Shown here: positions 59,386 through 64,000 of the stretch, piece by piece
How positions within the stretch are numbered: position 1 is the first letter of the stretch
Layout of the letters: the number at the start of each line of letters is the position of its first letter
NCBI RefSeq assembly: GCF_030285925.1
Contig: NZ_CP127251.1
Span: forward strand, 1,922,001-1,986,000
Length of the DNA stretch: 64,000 nucleotides
Direction: 5' to 3'
DNA from: Devosia sp. YIM 151766
GTDB lineage: Bacteria; Pseudomonadota; Alphaproteobacteria; Rhizobiales; Devosiaceae
Notes under the pieces: model-generated
The model's database searches: none
What the model saw: the letters and a program-made list of their open reading frames with translations, nothing else
What the model was told of the DNA's origin: nothing
Program-made: the position numbers and the translations under genes

Positions 59386-59850
59386 CTAGATCGGCAGGCC
59401 CGTCCGCATCTTCACGGTGCGGATACTCAGATTGGAGTGCAGCCGCGCGACCCCCGGCAGGCGTGCGCTGAGACGCCGGTGCAGCCGCTCGAAATCCTCG
59501 TGGTCGCGGCAGATGGCCCGCAGAATATAGTCCGAATGCCCCGCCATCAGATGGCATTCGAGCACTTCGGGAATGCCTTGCACCGCCGCCTCGAACGCCT
59601 CCAGCGCGGCTTCGCTCTGGCTGGTCAGGCCGACTTCGATGAAGAATTGCATAGTATAGCCGAGGCGGGCGGCATCGAGCTGCGCGCTATAGCCCGAAAT
59701 AAGACCCGCCTCTTCCAGCGCCTTGACGCGACGATGGCAGGCCGAGGCCGACAACCCCACCGCCTCGCCCAGCACCTGCACGCTGCGCCGCGAATCCTGC
59801 TGCAATTCCCGCAGCAATTTGCGATCCGTGTGATCGATCTGCAATGACAT
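59386..59850 (-). CDS. Lrp/AsnC family transcriptional regulator
   Basis: A 154-residue regulator with an N-terminal HTH (DHTDRKLLRELQQDSRRSVQVLGEAVGLSASACHRRVKALEEAGL, described by its ends) and a C-terminal RAM ligand domain (MQFFIEVGLTSQSEAALEAFE, ECHLMAGHSDYILRAICRD). It lies 138 bases upstream of the molybdopterin oxidoreductase on the same strand and may regulate it. The effector, usually an amino acid, is unknown. Confidence 0.92.
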   Translation of the reverse strand: MSLQIDHTDRKLLRELQQDSRRSVQVLGEAVGLSASACHRRVKALEEAGLISGYSAQLDAARLGYTMQFFIEVGLTSQSEAALEAFEAAVQGIPEVLECHLMAGHSDYILRAICRDHEDFERLHRRLSARLPGVARLHSNLSIRTVKMRTGLPI

Positions 59851-59930
59851 TGCGCGCTACCCCAAGAAATTCAGATTTTCTCCGAATATAGCGGGATAGC
59901 GCGCAAGACAGCAAATGCCGAATGCCGGTA

Positions 59931-60680
59931 TTAATAGACGAATATCGTCAATTGACCGCCGCTTTGCTGCACCGCGAATACGCGGTCGGCGCTATAGGGC
60001 GAACGGCTGAGCGAGGCGGATAGCAGCGCATCATTGGCAATGGCCGATTTGAGGCCGGGGCCCAGATTGGTGCTGGCCAGCGCGGCTGCCAGCCAATGGC
60101 GCTGCTCGGGGCAGACCGCGACCGGCCGAATCTGCACATTGCTGGCGCGGTTCCAGGAGCCGTCGAGACGCGTGGTCCGCAAGAGACGCTCCAGTTCGGA
60201 ATTGGACAGGCCGACACACGCCGGATCGCCGGAGCCGGTATGAGCAATGCCGGTGCCAGTGCCGCCATTGCCAGAACCGGGACCATTGCCATTGCCGTTA
60301 TCGCCGGAGCCGCCATCATTGCCGGGACCGCCTATGCCGACATCGAGATCGACCAGATTGCCGCCGCCAATTCCCACGCCGATCCGGGCATTGTCGTCGA
60401 GCAGACGGATATCGGCATCGAGCACGCCGGAGGAACCGCCGGAGCCGACCGTGGCCGAGCCGACATTGCCATTGCCGATCCGGGCATCGAGTACCTGATT
60501 TTGCCCGCCGACGCCGACATTGACGAGACCGGACGTCCCGGCATCGCCGGAACCCAGGGTCACGAGGGCATTGTCGCCTTTCCCGCCGATAACGCCGCCA
60601 AGCAGCGACTGCGCCTGAGCGGGAAGTGACACGCCCGCAAGCAGGGCGGCAGAAAGAAGAGTTGCAGCAAACAGCTTCAT
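59931..60680 (-). CDS. Exported glycine-rich protein of unknown function
   Basis: A 249-residue precursor with a signal peptide (MKLFAATLLSAALLAGVSLPAQA). The mature N-terminal half (about 24-140) is Gly/Asn/Asp-rich with short alternating hydrophobic strands (NALVTLGSGDAG, LVNVGVGGQNQVLDARIGNGN), like beta-solenoid or amyloid-type repeats. A Gly/Asn linker (GNDGGSGDNGNGNGPGSGNG) leads to a compact C-terminal domain with two Cys (DPACVGLSNSELERLL, RPVAVCPEQRHWL) ending LTIFVY. Not recognised. An unusually AT-rich 150-base region lies upstream. Confidence 0.68.
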   Translation of the reverse strand: MKLFAATLLSAALLAGVSLPAQAQSLLGGVIGGKGDNALVTLGSGDAGTSGLVNVGVGGQNQVLDARIGNGNVGSATVGSGGSSGVLDADIRLLDDNARIGVGIGGGNLVDLDVGIGGPGNDGGSGDNGNGNGPGSGNGGTGTGIAHTGSGDPACVGLSNSELERLLRTTRLDGSWNRASNVQIRPVAVCPEQRHWLAAALASTNLGPGLKSAIANDALLSASLSRSPYSADRVFAVQQSGGQLTIFVY

Positions 60681-60699
60681 GATCCATCTCCATTTCGCA

Positions 60700-60863
60700 C
60701 GACCAAGCGTCGTTATGAAATTACGGTCAGGATCAGAAAAAGTTTCGGCATAGAGATTTATTGCAAATATCAGAGAGAAAAATTGCTGAAGCAGCGCAAT
60801 TGCTTTTTAAAGAATACAAACCAGAGATAATTATATTATAATTATTGATAATCCCAAAAAACA
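60700..60863. other. AT-rich island upstream of the Gly-rich exported protein
   Basis: The stretch is much lower in GC than the window average, with ATAATTATATTATAATTAT near 60829-60848 and several A-runs. No ORF is seen. It probably holds the promoter of the minus-strand Gly-rich gene and could bind a nucleoid protein. Confidence 0.5.
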
Positions 60864-60889
60864 GGGTGCGAAACCGAAGTTTCGCACCC
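60857..60889 (-). terminator. Strong intrinsic terminator with no assigned gene
   Basis: Arms GGGTGCGAAA (60864-60873) and TTTCGCACCC (60880-60889), a perfect 10-base stem with a 6-base loop. On the minus strand it is followed by TGTTTTTTGGG. No plus-strand T-run. The only minus-strand frame ending just before it is very short. Confidence 0.8.
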
Positions 60890-60990
60890 CTTCGGGGACG
60901 TTAACAAAGGAGCGTCAACCTTCGCCTACATCCGCCGTCCGTTTGACGGAGACGCTATTGGCGTTCCGTCGATTCCTGCCGGGCATCGCT
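60864..60990 (-). ncRNA. Candidate small RNA or 23-residue ORF ahead of the orphan terminator
   Basis: Between the META-domain start and the terminator the minus strand could encode MPGRNRRNANSVSVKRTADV plus three residues (ATG 60983-60985, TGA 60915-60917) but has no good ribosome site. The same stretch contains a CCGTC-AAACG-GACGG stem (60936-60950), so a small RNA ending at the terminator is at least as likely. Confidence 0.3.
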
Positions 60991-61127
60991 GACCGGTTCG
61001 CGTGGAGAACGACAGAGGACAGGGGCGGTTCCCGCAAAAATGGCGGATGCACGATTTGTGATCGTCGTGCCGCCGACGATCTGACACAATGCTTGCGGAT
61101 AATGTGTCGCTTCAGATGGAGATCACC

Positions 61128-61532
61128 ATGCGCATTGCCCCAATCGTCCTCGTCGCCATGCTGGCCAGCCCGGCCTTCGCCGATGGCGTCGCGCCGGGAA
61201 CCGAGTTGATCGGCACCTCGTGGCGCTTGCAGAGCCTGGCGGGCGAGACAGTGGCCGACAGTGTCGAAACGACGCTCAACATCAGCGCTGATGGCATTGG
61301 CGGCAAAGGCGGCTGCAACACCTATGGCGGCACCTTGCAGACCAAGCCCGGCGGCATCGGCTTCACCCAGGTCTTTTCCACGATGATGGCCTGCCCCGAC
61401 CCGGCAATGCAGCAGGAACATGACTGGTTTCAGGCGCTTGAGGCCACCGGGCAATATCGGCTGGACGGCGCCGATCTGATCCTGTCCGATGCCGATGGCG
61501 CGGAATTGGCCACACTGCGTCCCCTGGATTAG
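61128..61532 (+). CDS. Exported META-domain (HslJ-like) protein
   Basis: A 134-residue precursor with signal peptide (MRIAPIVLVAMLASPAFA). The rest is a META/DUF306 domain: TSWRLQSLAGE, GKGGCNTYGGTLQ, the TMMACPDPAMQQEHDWFQAL phrase and DLILSDADGAEL. The two Cys of GCN and MAC are typical. HslJ-type proteins are linked to envelope stress or novobiocin tolerance in E. coli; the role here is unknown. The start at 61128 has GGAG six bases upstream. Its end overlaps the convergent barrel gene by four bases. Confidence 0.85.
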   Translation: MRIAPIVLVAMLASPAFADGVAPGTELIGTSWRLQSLAGETVADSVETTLNISADGIGGKGGCNTYGGTLQTKPGGIGFTQVFSTMMACPDPAMQQEHDWFQALEATGQYRLDGADLILSDADGAELATLRPLD

Positions 61533-62683
61533 ACCCGTCCGGCAAGCGTCAGGCCGATCGTCGTCACCCCATAGGCGTTGCCGGGCTCCTCGACTTCAGC
61601 GTGACTGGCCTTGAAACTGCCCTCGATGCCCGGCGCGAAGGTCCGGGAGACCGCGCCATGCAGGCTGCGCCGGGTGGCGATCAGGCTCTCGTCGTAAAGC
61701 CCCTGCTCGCGGCTGACGGCCAGCCCCGCCGATAGCGACAATGTCTCGGTCAGCGCCAGTCGGGCGCCCAGTTCGGCTTCGGTCTGGCGGCCGGCGACGC
61801 CATCCACCGGATTGAACAATTCCACCCCCGCCACCGCCCGGGCGTTGAGCGTCAACCGCTCGGTCAAAGCCAGTTCGCCGGCGGCATCGATATGGGGCAA
61901 TCGCCGCAGCAGGTGCGGCGCGGCCTCGGGCCAGACCAGGTCCAGCCCGGCCCGAGCTTGCACGCTCCACGAGCCCTGCCGCAAACGCAGGCCCGCCGCC
62001 ATCCGCGCCGCGCTCGCCGGCTCGCGGCCGAATTGCACACGGTCGCCATCGGGCACCGAGAGCATTGTCCAGTGGAAGCGGGCCAGCCCCGCCATTTCCG
62101 GTGTCAGCACCCATTCGCCATCGATCCGCGCCGTCACCTGCCCCAATTCGGGATCGATCCGCGAGGGCGGCAAGGGCAGCCCCTCGAACCGGGACAGGCC
62201 GGGCTGGCGGCGCTTGGCGTCGACGCCGATGGTCACGGCGCGATCCGGCCCGGTCACGATGATTTCGCCGAGCATTTCATGCTCCAGTGCCGGGCTGTTC
62301 AGCGCCAGCATGGCCGGGCCGAGATCGACCATTTCCCCGGTCCATGTCTGGGTCAGCGCGTAGCCCAGCCGCAAGGAGCGGCCTTCGCCCAGCGCCAGAC
62401 CGGCCTCGATCCCGCCGGTGACCGACAAGTCGTTTTCGCCGGCATGGAACCGGAACACCTCCTGCTCCAGCATCAGCCCGCCCCGCAGGGACAGCGGCCC
62501 CTGCCGGCCCGTGATCGACAGATCATGGCTGTGGCGCAGGTAGAAATCGGCAGTGCCGCCGCGATTCTCCGTCGCATTCGAGGTCCAGCCGCTTTCGACC
62601 GAACTGGTCAGCACGACCGGCGATTGCGCGGCCGCCTCCATCGCACCCAGCCCGCCCATGACGACGACAATCAGCCAACGCAT
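61529..62683 (-). CDS. Probable outer-membrane beta-barrel protein
   Basis: A 384-residue precursor with signal peptide (MRWLIVVVMGGLGAMEAAA). The mature part is a series of alternating amphipathic strands of 8-12 residues joined by polar turns (DLSITGRQGPLSLRGGLMLEQ, by its ends; LRLGYALTQTW; TLNARAVAGVELF; LSLSAGLAVSREQGLY), as in outer-membrane barrels, with about 16-18 strand candidates. It ends LTLAGRV rather than with a terminal Phe. No family recognised. The start at 62683 has a GGAGG site. The XRE regulator diverges from it. Confidence 0.65.
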   Translation of the reverse strand: MRWLIVVVMGGLGAMEAAAQSPVVLTSSVESGWTSNATENRGGTADFYLRHSHDLSITGRQGPLSLRGGLMLEQEVFRFHAGENDLSVTGGIEAGLALGEGRSLRLGYALTQTWTGEMVDLGPAMLALNSPALEHEMLGEIIVTGPDRAVTIGVDAKRRQPGLSRFEGLPLPPSRIDPELGQVTARIDGEWVLTPEMAGLARFHWTMLSVPDGDRVQFGREPASAARMAAGLRLRQGSWSVQARAGLDLVWPEAAPHLLRRLPHIDAAGELALTERLTLNARAVAGVELFNPVDGVAGRQTEAELGARLALTETLSLSAGLAVSREQGLYDESLIATRRSLHGAVSRTFAPGIEGSFKASHAEVEEPGNAYGVTTIGLTLAGRV

Positions 62684-62737
62684 CACCACCTCCAGCGTCG
62701 TCAGGCAAGATGAAGCACGGCGGTAACCAATATTGTA

Positions 62738-62766
62738 CGTAGAAAATGCGGAATTCCCCGTAGAAA
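62738..62766. promoter_or_regulatory. Candidate operator, two CGTAGAAA direct repeats
   Basis: CGTAGAAA occurs at 62738-62745 and 62759-62766, starts 21 bases apart (two helical turns), in the gap between the divergent barrel and XRE genes. TACGTA palindromes at 62736-62741 and 62804-62809 may be part of the same signals. Confidence 0.4.
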
Positions 62767-62875
62767 CACTGGTTGAGATTAATGGTGAATGGCGCAATCC
62801 CGCTACGTAAGTATTTGATTAACTATGTTATTCTGATGAAAGCCAAAATCCTGCCGGCGTTCGGAAGGATTTTCG

Positions 62876-63505
62876 ATGCATCAGCAAGCAAGCGATATCG
62901 GCCGGGCCCTGCGTAACTGGCGCATCCAGGGCCGCCTGCAGCAATCGGCGATTGCCGAATGCCTTGGCGTGACCCAAAGCCAGGTGAGCCGCTGGGAAAG
63001 CGGCCGCGATCTGCCGCGCCCGCACAATGTGGAAGCCATCCGCCGGCTGATCTGGGGACCGGATGCCGAGCCCTTGCAGGGGCTCAGGCATTTCGTCGAG
63101 CAATCCAGCCAGCACCTGCTGCTGATCGACATGCATCACACCATCATTGCCCGCAGCCGGACCTTGCGAAGCGGTTCCGAGCTCTTCGACCGCTTCGGCT
63201 GGGTCTTGGACCCGGATCGCAATCCGGCCTTCGCCCCCGTCTGGCAACGCTTCGTCGCCATCCTCAAACAGCCTTCCGGCACGGTCGGGCTGACCGTCAC
63301 CCTGCCCTTCATGCAGCAGGACGAATATTGGTGCGCGACGCTGGCCATGATCGTCTATTCGGTGGCGGGCGAACGGCTCTGCCTGGCCGAGCCGCATTTC
63401 GCCCGCTGCGACGCTCTGGGCGATATCCGCTTCGAGGAAGTGCGCATCGCCGCCGACCAGACCCAGCGCCAGACGCTGACCCTGTGGCAGCAAGCGCGGC
63501 CTTAA
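62876..63505 (+). CDS. XRE-family regulator with C-terminal sensory-like domain
   Basis: A 209-residue protein with an N-terminal Cro/CI-type HTH (about 8-60: LRNWRIQGRLQQSAIAECLGVTQSQVSRWESGR, by its ends) and a C-terminal part of about 130 residues (QHLLLIDMHHTIIARSRTLRSG, YWCATLAMIVYSVAGERLCLAEP) that looks like a PAS-type or ligand fold but is not assigned. It may control the divergent barrel gene through the repeats between them. The start is inferred from the first ATG. Confidence 0.85.
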   Translation: MHQQASDIGRALRNWRIQGRLQQSAIAECLGVTQSQVSRWESGRDLPRPHNVEAIRRLIWGPDAEPLQGLRHFVEQSSQHLLLIDMHHTIIARSRTLRSGSELFDRFGWVLDPDRNPAFAPVWQRFVAILKQPSGTVGLTVTLPFMQQDEYWCATLAMIVYSVAGERLCLAEPHFARCDALGDIRFEEVRIAADQTQRQTLTLWQQARP

Positions 63506-63544
63506 GCGTAGCCATGACATCCTCAGGCCCCGCCGATAGACCCA

Positions 63545-63574
63545 TAAAAAAACCCTCGCATCGAGTGCGAGGGT
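63545..63574 (-). terminator. Terminator of the Asn-rich exported protein gene
   Basis: Minus-strand ACCCTCGCA-CTCGA-TGCGAGGGT followed by TTTTTTTATGG, 79 bases beyond the stop at 63653. A GACCCGCGCC/GGCGCGGGTC hairpin stands at 63581-63611. Confidence 0.85.
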
Positions 63575-63652
63575 GAATTGGCGACCCGCGCCGGGGGCAG
63601 CGGCGCGGGTCTGTGAGGGAATGGAGGTTAGATTTCCCTCACGGGGAGGGGT

Positions 63653-64000
63653 CTACCAGCGCTTGGCGTTGTGCTGCTTGTTGAAGCTGTTCCAGTAACT
63701 GGCCTGGCTATTGCCGGAATTGACATTGGTGCGGTTGCCGGAATTGACGTTGTTGTTGACGGTGTTTCCGGAATTGACGTTCGTGGTATTGCCGGAATTG
63801 GCGTAGCTGGTGTTCTGCCCGCCAAGGCCCAGAATGCCGTTGCCGCTGCCGATATTGGAGAGGATCGAGCTGTTATTGCCGACGGCGACCGTGGTGCCGT
63901 TGAGCACGTTGATGTCCTTGATGCCCAATACGGCCGACACATTGCCCAGAAGGCCGCCGCTGGACTTGCTGAAGAAACCGCCAGCCTGCGCGGCGGGGGC
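63653..64000 (-). CDS. Asn-rich repetitive exported protein, 5' end outside window
   Basis: The frame is open to the window end, giving 115 codons; no start is seen. The first residues APAAQAGGFFSK look like the end of a signal peptide and the mature start. A Gly/Asn-rich, strand-forming region (NVLNGTTVAVGNNSSILSNI) is followed by near-repeats of NSGN-xx-N-V (NSGNTTNVNSGNTVNNNVNS, then NSGNRTNVNSGNS), then a basic tail (NKQHNAKRW). The repeats resemble Asn/Gly-rich beta-solenoid or functional-amyloid proteins but lack the exact curlin spacing. Not recognised. Confidence 0.7.
   Translation of the reverse strand, partial: APAAQAGGFFSKSSGGLLGNVSAVLGIKDINVLNGTTVAVGNNSSILSNIGSGNGILGLGGQNTSYANSGNTTNVNSGNTVNNNVNSGNRTNVNSGNSQASYWNSFNKQHNAKRW

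Noticed and set aside
60915-61454. 179-residue minus-strand ORF across the META-domain gene
   Set aside because: Mostly antisense to the exported META protein; only its last 23 codons were kept as a weak candidate.
63690-63810. Possible CRISPR-like array from repeated CCGGAATTGAC units
   Set aside because: Units are too short and uneven, without spacers, and are explained by NSGN codon repeats in an open frame.

Overview
This 64 kb window looks like ordinary chromosome of a GC-rich alphaproteobacterium, most likely Hyphomicrobiales and possibly Devosia-like. The clues are a permuted two-piece tmRNA gene, an alpha-type SspB, the long-linker FtsZ, a division and cell-wall (dcw) cluster in rhizobial order running on to lpxC-bamD-recN-ligA, a DUF2336 protein, a host-attachment protein, a carboxyspermidine-type polyamine pair, and short palindromic repeats in the gaps. 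The genus is an inference; no 16S or other taxonomic marker is present. I saw no insertion sequence, prophage, CRISPR array or ordinary tRNA.

Layout. 0-4.3 kb: the end of an upstream gene, folA, hflK-hflC, the tmRNA gene ssrA, its proteolysis adaptor sspB and a ribbon-helix-helix protein. 4.2-14.4 kb: a large AsmA-like protein, a UvrD/PcrA helicase, an ABM-domain protein, prmA, two very short related ORFs and an M24 aminopeptidase P. 14.5-37 kb, all on the minus strand: rsmH-ftsL-ftsI-murE-murF-mraY-ftsW-murG-murC-ddl-ftsQ-ftsA-ftsZ, then lpxC, bamD, recN and ligA. murD, murB and mraZ are missing from their usual places. 37-40 kb: a three-gene phosphorelay. 40.5-43 kb: a polyamine gene pair. 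43.05-43.44 kb: RNase P RNA (rnpB). 43.5-51.8 kb: a DjlA-like co-chaperone, a proline-rich membrane-anchored protein, metF with an ArsR-methyltransferase regulator and its palindromic operator, a YbdG-like channel, a DUF2336 protein, RarD, a host-attachment protein and a small exported protein. 51.9-55.2 kb: a coupled sulfur operon (periplasmic rhodanese, YeeE/YedE transporter, Cys/Pro-repeat protein, DUF6969-like protein). 55.3-59.9 kb: EttA, a FdhF/YdeP-type molybdopterin oxidoreductase and an Lrp regulator. 59.9-64 kb: an accessory-looking exported-protein region with a Gly-rich protein, a META-domain protein, a probable outer-membrane barrel, an XRE regulator and an Asn-rich repeat protein cut by the window end.

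How the parts work together. ssrA and sspB are functional partners: SspB hands tmRNA-tagged proteins to ClpXP. The dcw block makes lipid II, crosslinks septal peptidoglycan and builds the FtsZ/FtsA/FtsQLWI divisome; a CtrA-like box and a GANTC site precede ftsZ. The sulfur operon probably imports and transfers sulfane sulfur. The least explained parts are the 60-64 kb exported-protein region, the Cys/Pro-repeat protein of the sulfur operon, the paired small ORFs at 12.0-12.4 kb, and a terminator with no assigned gene at 60.87 kb.
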